The translations under genes were made by a program, and so were the position numbers. From an uncultured Leptolyngbyaceae cyanobacterium (GTDB taxonomy: Bacteria > Cyanobacteriota > Cyanobacteriia > Leptolyngbyales > Leptolyngbyaceae), in contig CALIDI010000022.1 of assembly GCA_938023035.1 (NCBI GenBank), forward strand, positions 1 to 64,000: a DNA stretch of 64,000 nt, given 5' to 3'. Of this stretch, positions 1-9,412 are shown in pieces. The notes below the pieces were generated by a model that was not told the DNA's origin, searched no databases, and worked only from the letters and a program-made list of their open reading frames with translations. Numbering within the stretch: position 1 is the first letter of the stretch; each line of letters starts with the position of its first letter.

Positions 1-4
1 GCAT
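1..4 (-). CDS. Start of a gene running out of the window (partial)
   Basis: An ATG on the minus strand (bases 4-2) sits 6 bases after a strong Shine-Dalgarno-like AGGGGAGAAG (bases 17-8). This looks like the translation start of a gene lying to the left. Only one codon is visible, so no product can be named. The gene would be read in the same direction as rpsD. Confidence 0.35.
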
Positions 5-252
5 GTTCTTCTCCCCTTTGCGATCGCCCACCCAAAATATAGCGGTCGTTATGAGAAACCTGGCGATCGCGAGTCAGAAAGCCGACCCAATATTGACGTT
101 TGAACGATTGGTTTTGTCCTAAGCTTTTTGATCAAGGTGATTGTACTGGCTTTAGATCGGGGAGCTGGCTGACTTCTGATAAAGCCCTGATACTAAATTG
201 GTCGCGGTGGGTTCCCCAGATCTCGCCATTAGCCACCAAAAATCAGCCTGCT

Positions 253-290
253 CAAAAAGAAAGCCTCCTGGTCTGACGGTTCCAGAAGGC
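253..290 (-). terminator. Intrinsic terminator of rpsD
   Basis: On the minus strand GCCTTCTGG pairs with CCAGGAGGC (9 bp with one G-U pair, 10-base loop) and is followed by a T-rich run TTTCTTTTT. It starts 44 bases after the rpsD stop codon, a standard Rho-independent arrangement. Confidence 0.85.
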
Positions 291-333
291 TTCTCAATGT
301 TAATGCCGCGGTAATCAAGGGTTTAGCCGATCT

Positions 334-942
334 TTAGGCCTGACGAGAGTAGTACTCAACCACCAGAAGTTCATTAATTTTTAGGGCAACCCATTCTCGC
401 TCAATTACCCCATTCACCTTACCCTCAAGCTTGTTTTTATCAAACTCAAGATGGCTGGGCAGGTTAGCCAAACCAGGATATTGCAGATTAGTTTCAACGA
501 GTTTGCGAGATTGCTCACGATTGCGAACTGCAATCACATCACCTGGGCGGCAGTTATAGCTGGGAATGTCTAGTATGCGCCCATTGACTGTTACATGCCC
601 GTGGTTGACCAACTGGCGAGCAGCAGGAATGGTGGGAGCCATCCCCAGCCGAAACACGGTGTTGTCTAGCCGCATTTCTAGTAATTGCAAAATTGTTGTC
701 CCGGTAGAACCGGCTTTACGCCGTGCTTTGCGCACGTAGCTTAGCAATTGGCGTTCAGTAATGCCATAGTTAAATCGTAGCTTTTGCTTTTCCTCAAGGC
801 GAATGGCATATTCTGAGCGTTTCTTGCGTTCTTGCCCATGTTGCCCAGGGGGGTAAGCTCGCTTGGGCGTTTTGCGGGTTAATCCTGGTAAATCCCCTAG
901 GCGGCGTGCAATCCGCAGGCGTGGACCTCTATATCGCGACAT
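334..942 (-). CDS. rpsD: 30S ribosomal protein S4
   Basis: Primary 16S rRNA-binding protein that nucleates assembly of the small-subunit body and contributes to decoding fidelity. The 202 residues match the family length. The N-terminus ([20 protein letters not shown]) is the typical cyanobacterial and chloroplast S4 form. An S4 RNA-binding fold follows at about residues 90-155, including [20 protein letters not shown] and the [10 protein letters not shown] segment. The gene is monocistronic here, with a terminator just downstream and about 95 bases separating it from the divergent yidD. Confidence 0.98.
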   Translation of the reverse strand: MSRYRGPRLRIARRLGDLPGLTRKTPKRAYPPGQHGQERKKRSEYAIRLEEKQKLRFNYGITERQLLSYVRKARRKAGSTGTTILQLLEMRLDNTVFRLGMAPTIPAARQLVNHGHVTVNGRILDIPSYNCRPGDVIAVRNREQSRKLVETNLQYPGLANLPSHLEFDKNKLEGKVNGVIEREWVALKINELLVVEYYSRQA

Positions 943-1042
943 TGAACTTCCTCTAATGCTGTAGAAAACTTTCTAGCACAATCTACAAGTATAGGTGCTT
1001 TAGCTGCTAACTTCAAATAGTTGGGGTTATTTTTTATTGACC

Positions 1043-1282
1043 ATGAAAGTCCTGTTGCTGGGTTTCATTCACGGTTATCGCGCCTTTATTTCGCCTCTGC
1101 TGCCGCCGATGTGTCGGTTTCAGCCGACTTGCTCGGCCTATGCGATCGCAGCGATTGAACGTCACGGCATTCTCAAGGGCAGTTGGTTGGCCGCCGGGCG
1201 TATTTGTCGGTGTCATCCCTTTACCCCGGGGGGATATGACCCAGTGCCCCCTGCAAGGAAGCCACCTGTTGCTGAAGAGTAG
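1043..1282 (+). CDS. yidD: Membrane protein insertion efficiency factor YidD
   Basis: Small (79 residues) basic, membrane-associated protein that assists YidC-dependent insertion of inner-membrane proteins. It carries the family signature: an amphipathic N-terminus ([17 protein letters not shown]), [11 protein letters not shown], then the G[16 protein letters not shown] block. A TTG two codons upstream (1037) is also possible. ATG at 1043 is preferred because homologues begin MK-x-LL. It stands alone between rpsD and a peptidase gene, not in the usual rnpA-yidC cluster. Identification is firm because the cysteine and proline signature is highly conserved. Confidence 0.93.
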   Translation: MKVLLLGFIHGYRAFISPLLPPMCRFQPTCSAYAIAAIERHGILKGSWLAAGRICRCHPFTPGGYDPVPPARKPPVAEE

Positions 1283-1479
1283 AGATTTTGAGATAGCAGA
1301 GTCGGGGCGGGTTGCGTCAGCCCTATAGCTTGGCGTGATGGGCAAGCTGTTGATTGCATGTCACGCCTATGGCTTTGCTGGGGAGTAAGGCTAGTGCTCT
1401 TTGCCCACCTACGGGTTGCTATTGGCCAAAATTGCACAGCTAAAGTTCAAGATGGTATCTGTTTATGGGTATCTGTACT

Positions 1480-2202
1480 ATGTCTGTAAAGCCCTATCAC
1501 CATATCCCGATTCAAGAATGTCATGAACCGCTGGTGGAATTGCTACCGGAGGCGATCGCCTTCGTCACACCCCATCCCTACCAGACGATAGGTGCCCCCT
1601 ATGGTGCGCAATCTCCTTTTTGGGTGCGTCGGGGCGTGCGCGATCGCCTGCTACGGGCGCAGCACTATTTGCAAACCTTACAACCGGGCTGGCAAATTCA
1701 GGTGTTTGATGCCTATCGTCCGATTGCGGTGCAGCAGTACATGGTGGACTATACTTTTGCCCAATTGGCTCAGGCTCAGGGCCTCCACCCTGCCCAGGTA
1801 GAACCCGCCCAAAAACAGGCCCTCTACGAACAGGTGTTTGAATTCTGGGCTTTACCCAGTTCTAACCCCGCTACGCCTCCACCCCACAGTACGGGGGCTG
1901 CGCTGGATGTTACCCTGGTAGATGGCAACGGGCAGGCGATCGCTATGGGATCGCCGATTGATGAAGTCTCGGCGCGCTCTTACCCTGACCACTTTGCCCA
2001 GGCAACCGATCCGATTGGGCAAGCCTACCATCACCATCGCACACAACTCAATCAGGTCATGGTTGAAGCGGGTTTTATGCGTCATCCCTCTGAGTGGTGG
2101 CACTTTTCCTACGGTGACCAGATGTGGGCGTGGCTGATGGCTCAGAAATATCCTGCAACCAGTTATATTGCCTGTTATGGTGCTGTTGCGCCTAACCCTT
2201 GA
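1480..2202 (+). CDS. D-alanyl-D-alanine dipeptidase, VanX/DdpX type (peptidase M15D)
   Basis: Zinc dipeptidase of family M15D, predicted to split D-Ala-D-Ala, the dipeptide of peptidoglycan precursors. With the ATG at 1480 it is 240 residues. Metal ligands and catalytic residues are visible: PHSTGAALD (H136, D143) and SEWWHF (catalytic E205, ligand H208). The N-terminal VYDAYRP-like motif appears as FDAYRP. There is no signal peptide, so a cytoplasmic recycling role is likelier than resistance: no vanH, vanA or vanRS homologues are nearby. An upstream ATG at 1465 would add five residues. Neither start has a good ribosome site. Confidence 0.88.
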   Translation: MSVKPYHHIPIQECHEPLVELLPEAIAFVTPHPYQTIGAPYGAQSPFWVRRGVRDRLLRAQHYLQTLQPGWQIQVFDAYRPIAVQQYMVDYTFAQLAQAQGLHPAQVEPAQKQALYEQVFEFWALPSSNPATPPPHSTGAALDVTLVDGNGQAIAMGSPIDEVSARSYPDHFAQATDPIGQAYHHHRTQLNQVMVEAGFMRHPSEWWHFSYGDQMWAWLMAQKYPATSYIACYGAVAPNP

Positions 2203-2394
2203 GGCTAATCGGCTGGAGTCAGTCGCTTGGAATTGAGTGTGGGGCACCAGCGATTTTTGTTGAAAGCACTGGAACCTATCTGGTTCTGGTCAATTCATGA
2301 ATCCTGGTGAACATACTCTGGAAGCCACCACAGTTTGAGTGAAGATTGGTATAACCCTTGCTGTGCGATCTTTAACCCACGGAGGGATTGCTCT

Positions 2395-4473
2395 ATGCTG
2401 CCCAAACCATTGACCATCAAACTTTTAAGGGGTCTTGTTCGAATCAGTGGATCAGGAATTGGGTTACTGAGTCTTTTGGTTGGGAATGCTAGTACGGCTC
2501 TGGCCCAAGTTGATCCGAGTCAGTCAACAAGACCGACGGCACCGCTGCCAACGCCGCTGCCGCAGATGGAGCAGGCTCCGACTGTGCCAACGCCGCCGTT
2601 ACCACGGGAGCCGTTGCCGACTCAACAGCGTGAACCCGATTTGCTGGCCCCGCCTCAGCGATCGCCGCTTTCTCCCCTCGATGTCGATCTTCAGGTACCC
2701 GGTGGGGTGTTATCGGTGAATCTTTCTTGTCGGAGTGCAGTTGGTAGCTTTGCCCAAAGAATGGCAACCTGTCGGTCAATTTTGGGATGGCAGCGACGGT
2801 TGGGCGATCGTCTGGGCGAAATGTTGACCCTCTACGATGTCGGTGTTTTGCTCAGCAAACAACAACGGCTCGAGCTAGGGAATGTCTTCTTTAAACAGGC
2901 GATTGGTCACAGTTCTCTTTTATCTATAAGCGATTGGCAAATCGGAGATCGGGCACAGATCATTCCTCCCATTTATCGTCCTCTGGCCGGCAACCTGTTT
3001 AGTCTAGGACGACTTACCCAGGGGTTAGCTGTAATGGAAGTGATGAAACAAACAGAGTTGTTTGCTGCCATGGGTGAAAGGCCCTTACCAGGCCCTTTAC
3101 CGGAGGTGCTGGTTCCCACCTCGGCGGAAACAACCGTTATGACCAGCTACTTTAGCCTGGTGGATTTTGGGCAAAAAGTTGAGGCTTGTAAGCAAACCAA
3201 CTGTGCTGAACTCAGCCGGTTGAACGACCAGTTGCAAACGCTGATTGAGGAATTTAATGCCAAGACCGATGCCTATGAAAAAGAAATCCGCCAGCGACGA
3301 GCGGAGGATGATGCCTTTCTTGATCCGCGCCGGCTGCCAAAACTGCGCGAAATTGTTGAATCTCAACCGGGTACTCTCTTAATCTATCCTCTGGTGCTGG
3401 AGGATCGGCTCTGGCTGGTTTGGGCGGCTTCTGGCGGTGTTGTCAAAAGTGAAGAAATTCCTGTGCAGTCCCAGGAGGTTGGCCTGGCTGTACAGCGGTT
3501 TCGCCAGTTGGTGCAAGATCCCACGGCTCCGACTGCGGCAATTCAGGCGGCGGGGCAACGGCTTTATAACTGGCTGGTCAAACCCCTAGAACCAGAGTTG
3601 CGTCGCGGCAAGATTCAAAATCTGGTGTTTGCTCTCGACCGCATGACCCGCTACATTCCTGTCAGTGCTCTGTTTGATGGTCGGCAATACTTGGTAGAAA
3701 CTTATACGACCTCTACAGTTCTCTCGGGAGAATTGACCGATTTGCGCGATCGCCTGCCTGCCCCGATTCAAAAAACACCAGTGCTGGCCATGGGGGCCTC
3801 CAAATTTGCCAGCCTCAATCCTCTGCCCTATGTCCCAATTGAGCTGGGGCTAATTGTGCAGAATGCCTCTACCCCATTAGCAGGAATTTACCCTGGCAAA
3901 GAGTTTCTCAACCAGTCCTTCGATTTTCGAACCCTGCGGGATCATCTCACCGGCCATCGCATTCTCCACATTGCCACCCATGGAGCCTTTGTGCCTGGTC
4001 GTCCGCAAGATTCTTACCTGGTCATGGGTACAAACGAGAAAATGCTGATTCCTAATGTGCGTACTCTTCAGGATTTAGTCAATGTGCATCTGGTCGTGCT
4101 ATCCGCCTGCGAAACGGCAGTCGGTGGTCCCAATCAAGATGGGATCGAAATTTCAGGAATGGCTTACGCCTTTATGAATTCTGGCGCGAAGGCCGTCATT
4201 GCCTCCCTCTGGACAGTGGATGATGCTAGTACCAGTCAATTAATGCACCGCTTTTACCAGGGGTTACCCAGCCGGGCCTCGACCCCGCTGACAAAAGCTC
4301 AGGCATTGCGCCAGGCTCAGCTCGCACTTTTGCGTGGCGAAGTCAAGCGTTCCCAGGTGCGGGGCCTTGGGGTGGTTGGCCCCAGCGAAGATGAACGAGC
4401 TACTCCCCGACCCGCCACATTCACCAAGCCCTACTATTGGGCACCATTTATCTTGTTAGGAAACCCACTTTAG
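2395..4473 (+). CDS. Exported CHAT-domain (caspase-like) protein
   Basis: This 692-residue protein begins at an ATG preceded by GGAGGG at a good distance. An N-terminal hydrophobic stretch ending near ALAQ looks like a signal peptide, followed by a long proline- and threonine-rich segment (about residues 40-105). The C-terminal third is a CHAT domain, the caspase/separase-clan protease fold: HIATHG (H529) and VVLSACETA (C572) supply the catalytic His-Cys pair, followed by GMAYAFMNSGAKAVIASLWTVDD. The middle segment is helical and may hold degenerate TPR-like repeats, but I cannot define them. Cyanobacteria carry many CHAT proteins, often of unknown substrate. The exported location is inferred from sequence only. 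Confidence 0.85.
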   Translation: MLPKPLTIKLLRGLVRISGSGIGLLSLLVGNASTALAQVDPSQSTRPTAPLPTPLPQMEQAPTVPTPPLPREPLPTQQREPDLLAPPQRSPLSPLDVDLQVPGGVLSVNLSCRSAVGSFAQRMATCRSILGWQRRLGDRLGEMLTLYDVGVLLSKQQRLELGNVFFKQAIGHSSLLSISDWQIGDRAQIIPPIYRPLAGNLFSLGRLTQGLAVMEVMKQTELFAAMGERPLPGPLPEVLVPTSAETTVMTSYFSLVDFGQKVEACKQTNCAELSRLNDQLQTLIEEFNAKTDAYEKEIRQRRAEDDAFLDPRRLPKLREIVESQPGTLLIYPLVLEDRLWLVWAASGGVVKSEEIPVQSQEVGLAVQRFRQLVQDPTAPTAAIQAAGQRLYNWLVKPLEPELRRGKIQNLVFALDRMTRYIPVSALFDGRQYLVETYTTSTVLSGELTDLRDRLPAPIQKTPVLAMGASKFASLNPLPYVPIELGLIVQNASTPLAGIYPGKEFLNQSFDFRTLRDHLTGHRILHIATHGAFVPGRPQDSYLVMGTNEKMLIPNVRTLQDLVNVHLVVLSACETAVGGPNQDGIEISGMAYAFMNSGAKAVIASLWTVDDASTSQLMHRFYQGLPSRASTPLTKAQALRQAQLALLRGEVKRSQVRGLGVVGPSEDERATPRPATFTKPYYWAPFILLGNPL

Positions 4474-4650
4474 AACGGTGGCTGTGCGGACGGTCAAAAA
4501 ACGCTGATGGTGACGCAAAGGTTACTTGCTGTCGTTCACGGGAAGGTTAGGGATGCAGATTAAGTAACATCTGGCAATCAGGCAAGGATGATAGGCTGAC
4601 AGTAACGTGAGATTCTCTCAAAATCGACATAGGGTGCAGGTTCCTTTTGC

Positions 4651-4697
4651 CCTCACCCTAGATCCCTCTCCCAATTTGGGAGAGGGACTTTGAGATG
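4651..4697. repeat. Short dispersed palindromic repeat
   Basis: The stretch contains CCTCTCCCAATTTGGGAGAGG, a near-perfect palindrome (CCTCTCCCAA/TTTGGGAGAGG) within a CCCTCACCCTAGATC context. This type of small hairpin repeat is common in cyanobacterial spacers. It follows the CHAT gene by about 180 bases. There is no T-run on either strand, so it is not a typical terminator. The rest of the 4474-4830 spacer shows nothing recognisable. Confidence 0.6.
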
Positions 4698-4830
4698 GCT
4701 TTCATCGACACAACCCTATTTCATGGAAGTTGAACAACAAATTTGGGTTGCTTATTATCTACTCTACACTTGCGAATACAATCCGATTGGGTATTGCTTG
4801 TTTCCCTATCTCACTCATGTATGCCAAGGC

Positions 4831-5403
4831 TTACAATAGCTGCTCGATATTTTCGTAGAGGGTTGAGATCGCATAAGCAAAGCCAATGCTGGCAAACTCT
4901 ACTGTATCTCTATCTTGATAGATCTGGGGAATCCACAAGTTATCAGAGGTGCGCTGAAACCGTTCGACCAGGATTTGTTTTTGATGGATTAGAACGTATT
5001 CCTCAAATTCAGCGATCGTTTTGTAGTTGGTAAACTTGTCACCTCGGTCAAAGGCTTCGGTCGAGTCTGATAGCACTTTAACAATCAGTTTGGGATGTAA
5101 AATAAAGGCCTCACTGGAGACGCGATCGCGATCGTCACAGGTGACAGCCAGATCAGCGTAATAGAACAGATTCAATGAAGGCAGGCGCACTTTCATATCA
5201 GTTGTATAAGAGATACAGCCTGTTCCACGCAAATGATTGACTAAAAGTGCAGATAGATCTCCTGTAATAATGGCATGCGCTTTGCTAGCTCCTGCCATTG
5301 CTACTAGTTGTCCCTGAAGGTATTCGTGCTTGATAGGACTAATACGCTCGATTTCTAGATATTCTTCTGGTGTGAAGTATGCATGGCTTCTGCTAACTGT
5401 CAT
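4831..5403 (-). CDS. Uma2-family (PD-(D/E)XK fold) protein, core residue substituted
   Basis: This 190-residue protein belongs to the Uma2 (DUF820) family, a restriction-endonuclease-like fold greatly expanded in cyanobacteria, of mostly unknown function. Recognisable blocks are FTPEEYLEIER at the start, DLAVTCDDRD, the LSDSTEAFDRGDKFTNYKTI block and FEEYVLIHQ. Members usually read LIVEVLS, with the glutamate as an active-site acid. Here it reads LIVKVLS (AAA instead of GAA), and the preceding PD is AD. The protein is otherwise intact, so it may be an inactive or recently mutated copy. It is monocistronic, convergent with the CHAT gene. Confidence 0.88.
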   Translation of the reverse strand: MTVSRSHAYFTPEEYLEIERISPIKHEYLQGQLVAMAGASKAHAIITGDLSALLVNHLRGTGCISYTTDMKVRLPSLNLFYYADLAVTCDDRDRVSSEAFILHPKLIVKVLSDSTEAFDRGDKFTNYKTIAEFEEYVLIHQKQILVERFQRTSDNLWIPQIYQDRDTVEFASIGFAYAISTLYENIEQLL

Positions 5404-5819
5404 GCGTGTTCTCCCTATTGCTCAATCTTTCTACGCTAGTTATGTGACTTCTTCTATGTCTTTAATGTGCTTGCGGTCGGTCACGTAGTTTTTACTGAGG
5501 ATCTGTTCCTTAATGCTTAGTATTGCTATAGATCTTTCGGTATAGCCTTTTAAGGCATTCTCTTGTAAAGCCTTGTCTGCATTTTCAGCAGTGGCTCAAA
5601 TTCGTTTGGACAAGCTCTCGTCGCTGCTGGGTGATGGGTGTCGTCGGATAGCGTCACTAAGGCAAGTTCCTGATGTGGGTTTGCTGCCTGAGATACTTAG
5701 AGCCTATTTAGTTGGGGAATTGACTGGCAGCCTAAATGGCAGCAAACGGATGAAAAGTTGTCATTTGGGGTAAAAACAAGCTAACTTGACCAAGCATAGG
5801 CTTCTTTAATCAATGGGTC
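5404..5819. other. Intergenic region, no feature identified
   Basis: A 416-base spacer lies between the divergently transcribed Uma2 gene and the binding-protein gene, so it must hold both promoters. I found no convincing operator, hairpin or small gene. A 66-codon open frame at 5573-5773 has no recognisable motif or ribosome site. Confidence 0.5.
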
Positions 5820-7610
5820 ATGGCACTTTTTTCGATTACTGGGTTTCGCCACTCTTGGCTGATCCTGATGGCTAGCTTACTGTTAATCCTACCTCTGGCA
5901 GGTTGCGGCGATCTGGATCGGTTTCGAGTGGCTAACGCTCAAGTGAGTCAGTTCACAACTAGTACCCTGAGCGACCCTAAGACGTTTAATTATGCTTTGG
6001 CGAATGAGTTTCCTAATATTTTTATCTTCACCCATGCTGGAATGATTGGCGAGAACGGCCAAACAGGAGAGTTGATACCTGAGCTAGCGGAATCTTGGCA
6101 GATTTCGGAAGATAAAACCCGGATTACGTTTACCCTGCGTCCTGATCTAAAGTGGTCGGATGGTGAGCCGCTCACTGCCGATGATGTGATTTTTAGCTTC
6201 CAAGATATTTATCTAAATGAAAAAATTCCTACTACGACACGGGATGGTTTGAGAATTGGTGAAAAAGGGACGCTGCCGACCTTGCGCAAATTGAGCGATC
6301 GCCAAGTCGAGTTTACAACCGCCGAACCCTTTGCCCCAATTGTCCGTCAGTTAAGTGCCCCGATTTTGCCTGCCCACATTCTGCGAGAATCAATAGAAAA
6401 AGTTGATGAGAAGGGCAACCCATTGTTCTTATCGACCTGGGGAACCGATACCGACCCGCGTCAGGTCGTTGTGGCAGGCCCCTACACGATGGAGAGCTAT
6501 ATACCCAGTCAACGCATCATCTACAAGCGCAACCCCCATTATTGGCAAAAGGATACGGAAGGCAATGCTCAACCCTATGTGGAGCGGATTGTCTGGCAAC
6601 TGATCGATAGTACCGATAACCAACTGGTTAAGTTTCGCTCTGGCGAACTGGATATGGTGGGTCTCACGCCGCAGGAGTTTTCTCTATTGAAACGGGAGGA
6701 GAAACGGGGGAATTTCACCATTTATGATGGTGGCCCCCGTTCTGGGACAAACTTTATTTCTTTTAATCTAAACCAGGCTAAAACTGCTGGTGGTAAACCA
6801 GTTGTCGATCCTGTGAAGTCGCGATGGTTTACCAACAAAGCTTTTCGGCAGGCCGTTGCTTATGCGATTGATCGGCCAACGATGCTGAATAACGTGTTTC
6901 GCGGTATTGGTGATTTACAGCACTCTCCTGTCTCGGTGCAAAGCCCCTACTATTATTCTCCGGAGGAGGGCTTAAAAACCTATGACTATGACCCCAAAAA
7001 GGCAAAAGATCTGTTGTTGGGGGCTGGTTTTCAGTATGGGGCTAATGGCCTGTTACAGGATGACCAGGGTAACCCGGTACGCTTTACCCTGATTACGAAT
7101 GCCGAAAATAAACTGCGCATGGAGATGTGCGCTCAAATTAAGCAAAACCTGGAAGCTATTGGCATGCAGGTTGACCTGACCCCAATTAACTTCAATGCCT
7201 TAATTGAGAAGCTAGACAACACTCGCGATTGGGATTGCCTGTTGCTGGGCTTTACCGGGGGGGTAGACCCCCATAGTGGTTCAAACCTATGGACTAGTAA
7301 GGGAAGTTCCCATTTCTTTAACCAGGGGCCATTGCCGGGGCAACCCCCTCTGAAAGATTGGGTGGTTTATGACTGGGAGAAGGAAATTGATCGACTATTT
7401 ATTCAGGGCGCGCGGGAATTTGATGAGATGAAGCGAAAGGCTATCTATGCGCGGTATCAAGAAATCGTTCAGGAGGAATTGCCGCAGATTTTTTTAGTGA
7501 CACCTAAGGCGCTCTCGGCAGTACGCAACCGGATCAGTAATGTGAAGTTTACGGGGCTTGATCCGCGTGGGTCGCTGTGGAATCTGCCGGAGCTAAAGGT
7601 AATGGATTAA
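5820..7610 (+). CDS. ABC transporter substrate-binding lipoprotein, peptide type (SBP family 5)
   Basis: This 596-residue extracytoplasmic solute receptor belongs to the oligopeptide/nickel class (SBP_bac_5). The N-terminus is a lipoprotein signal: hydrophobic residues ending in the lipobox LAGC. Family landmarks include LIPELAESWQISEDKTRITF, LRPDLKWSDGEPLTADDVIFS and the later KAFRQAVAYAIDRPTML. No permease or ATPase partner is adjacent, as is common in cyanobacteria, where such transporter genes are scattered. The ligand is probably a peptide but cannot be told from sequence alone. It converges on the LivM-type permease gene, which belongs to a different transporter class. Confidence 0.93.
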   Translation: MALFSITGFRHSWLILMASLLLILPLAGCGDLDRFRVANAQVSQFTTSTLSDPKTFNYALANEFPNIFIFTHAGMIGENGQTGELIPELAESWQISEDKTRITFTLRPDLKWSDGEPLTADDVIFSFQDIYLNEKIPTTTRDGLRIGEKGTLPTLRKLSDRQVEFTTAEPFAPIVRQLSAPILPAHILRESIEKVDEKGNPLFLSTWGTDTDPRQVVVAGPYTMESYIPSQRIIYKRNPHYWQKDTEGNAQPYVERIVWQLIDSTDNQLVKFRSGELDMVGLTPQEFSLLKREEKRGNFTIYDGGPRSGTNFISFNLNQAKTAGGKPVVDPVKSRWFTNKAFRQAVAYAIDRPTMLNNVFRGIGDLQHSPVSVQSPYYYSPEEGLKTYDYDPKKAKDLLLGAGFQYGANGLLQDDQGNPVRFTLITNAENKLRMEMCAQIKQNLEAIGMQVDLTPINFNALIEKLDNTRDWDCLLLGFTGGVDPHSGSNLWTSKGSSHFFNQGPLPGQPPLKDWVVYDWEKEIDRLFIQGAREFDEMKRKAIYARYQEIVQEELPQIFLVTPKALSAVRNRISNVKFTGLDPRGSLWNLPELKVMD

Positions 7611-7642
7611 CCGATCGATTGGTTGAGGAGTTGGGTGCTCTG

Positions 7643-8560
7643 TTAGCTTAGGCTGTTTCGGCGTTTGACCTGTAAGATTCCTTGAGGAAAAAAGACTGCA
7701 CCGATCGCGATTAACAGTCCAAAAATAATCAACCGGCCATTTTTAAGAAACGCTGCTAACCATAGGGGTAGGCCGGGAATATCTCCCAAGGCCCGCAAAA
7801 TCTCTGGTAGGGCTGTAAAGACAATGCCACCCAACACCGGCCCCAACCAAGTGCGGGAACCGCCGATGAGAACGAAGGCCAGATAAATAATGCTGGCATC
7901 GAAGGTGCCCTGGCGCGTGTTCCAGGTGTTGAGGAGGTGGGCGCTGACGACGCCAGTCATGCCAGCTAGCGCCGCCCCCAGGGTAAAGGCCAACACTTTG
8001 TAGTAAGTGGTGTTGATTCCCATAGCGTCTGCGGCGAGTTCGTCTTCACGAATGGCCAGAAGAGCGCGCCCAACCCGGGTTTTTTCCAGCCGATAGACAA
8101 ACCATCCGCTGATCAGTAGGAGGGGAACCGCCAGCCAGAGATAACCGATGGAAAAGCGAAAGGGTTGAGGAATACCGGCAATGCCGATTGCACCTCCGGT
8201 GATGTCTAAGTTTAGGCAAAGGATGCGGAGAATCTCTACAAAGGCGATGGTGGCAATGGCTAGATAAATGCCACGCAGGCGCAACACAGGCATCCCGACC
8301 AGAATGCCCAGTAAAGCGGTGATCACCCCTGCTGCGACCATTTCTAGCAATACCAGAGGAACAGCATATAATTGCCCCTGAGCCACTGGGAATAGCTGAG
8401 TTGAGGCGATCGCGGCGATGTAACCGCCAAGGGCGTAGAACCCAGGGCTTGCCAAGGAGAGTTGTCCTGCCATGAGCGGTAGGTAAAGAGACAGACCCAA
8501 TACTGCTCCCAGTAGCATATTGACGATTAAGGAACCGTAGGTATTGAGGAAGTCGGCCAT
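7643..8560 (-). CDS. Branched-chain/neutral amino-acid ABC transporter permease (LivM/NatD-like)
   Basis: This 305-residue inner-membrane permease has about eight to ten hydrophobic segments. LivM-family hallmarks are the SLASPGFYALGGYIAA block, GMPVLRLRGIYLAIATIAFVE, and the cytoplasmic coupling loop AIREDELAADAMGIN that docks the ATPase. The ATG at 8560 is preferred over a GTG at 8584, which has no ribosome site. The other subunits are absent. In Synechocystis the five subunits of the N-I amino-acid system (NatA-E) are also scattered, so NatD is a reasonable but inferred identity. It lies 27 bases downstream of dapB and is probably co-transcribed with it. Confidence 0.9.
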   Translation of the reverse strand: MADFLNTYGSLIVNMLLGAVLGLSLYLPLMAGQLSLASPGFYALGGYIAAIASTQLFPVAQGQLYAVPLVLLEMVAAGVITALLGILVGMPVLRLRGIYLAIATIAFVEILRILCLNLDITGGAIGIAGIPQPFRFSIGYLWLAVPLLLISGWFVYRLEKTRVGRALLAIREDELAADAMGINTTYYKVLAFTLGAALAGMTGVVSAHLLNTWNTRQGTFDASIIYLAFVLIGGSRTWLGPVLGGIVFTALPEILRALGDIPGLPLWLAAFLKNGRLIIFGLLIAIGAVFFPQGILQVKRRNSLS

Positions 8561-8587
8561 CGTTCTGCCTGGTATAAACTCCACCTT

Positions 8588-9412
8588 TTACAGAATCTTC
8601 TCTAGCCCATAGACGAGAGATTTCAGTGCGCGTACTTTGCGAATTGCTAACAGCACGCCTGGCATGTAGCAGGCGCGATCGCTGGTATCATGACGCAGGG
8701 TGTAGAGTTGCCCTGCTGCCCCAAAGATTACTTCCTGGTGCGCGATCAGCCCAGGGAGACGAACGCTGTGAATGCGAATATTAGCTTCAGCGGTGCTGCC
8801 GCGTGCCCCTGCTAGTTTTTCCGTTTCTGCTACTACAGGCGGGTTAAAGGATTTACCAAATTCGGCTAACAGCTGCGCTGTTTGCAGGGCAGTGCCGCTG
8901 GGGGCATCTGCTTTTTGATTGTGGTGTAGTTCAATAATCTCCACATGATCAAAATACTGGGAGGCGGCAGCGGCAGCCTGTTGCAGCAACACCATACCGA
9001 TGGAAAAGTTGGGGATCAGAAGACAGCCGGTACTCGCTTTGTCGGCAAACTCTGCCAGTTCTTGAATCTGGGTAGGAGATAGACCGGTAGTGCCAACAAC
9101 GGGCCGCACCCCATAGGCGATCGCCGAACGAACCGAATCGTAAACGGAGTCAGGATGGGTAAAATCCACCATCACACCGAGTTCTCGTTCCTGGGATAGC
9201 ATGGCAACCATTGGCTCAAACTGATCGGTGATCGGAACCTCTAGGGCACCACACCCCGCCAACTCGCCAATATCCTGGCCTTGAACTTCGGGGTTACGAT
9301 CCACGGCCCCTAGCAGCACCATATCGGCTGCTTGCGCAACGGCCTTAACGACTTCGCGCCCCATCTTACCGGCTGCACCATTGACTAAAACTGGGATCGG
9401 AGCCATACACAC
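8588..9412 (-). CDS. dapB: 4-hydroxy-tetrahydrodipicolinate reductase
   Basis: NAD(P)H-dependent enzyme of the diaminopimelate/lysine pathway. It supplies lysine and the meso-diaminopimelate of peptidoglycan. The 274 residues include the N-terminal Rossmann loop [12 protein letters not shown], a GTTGLSP segment, and the catalytic and substrate-binding block [15 protein letters not shown]. The start MCMAPIPV could also be the second ATG (MAPIPV), six bases later. The amino-acid permease gene follows closely on the same strand. Confidence 0.97.
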   Translation of the reverse strand: MCMAPIPVLVNGAAGKMGREVVKAVAQAADMVLLGAVDRNPEVQGQDIGELAGCGALEVPITDQFEPMVAMLSQERELGVMVDFTHPDSVYDSVRSAIAYGVRPVVGTTGLSPTQIQELAEFADKASTGCLLIPNFSIGMVLLQQAAAAASQYFDHVEIIELHHNQKADAPSGTALQTAQLLAEFGKSFNPPVVAETEKLAGARGSTAEANIRIHSVRLPGLIAHQEVIFGAAGQLYTLRHDTSDRACYMPGVLLAIRKVRALKSLVYGLEKIL

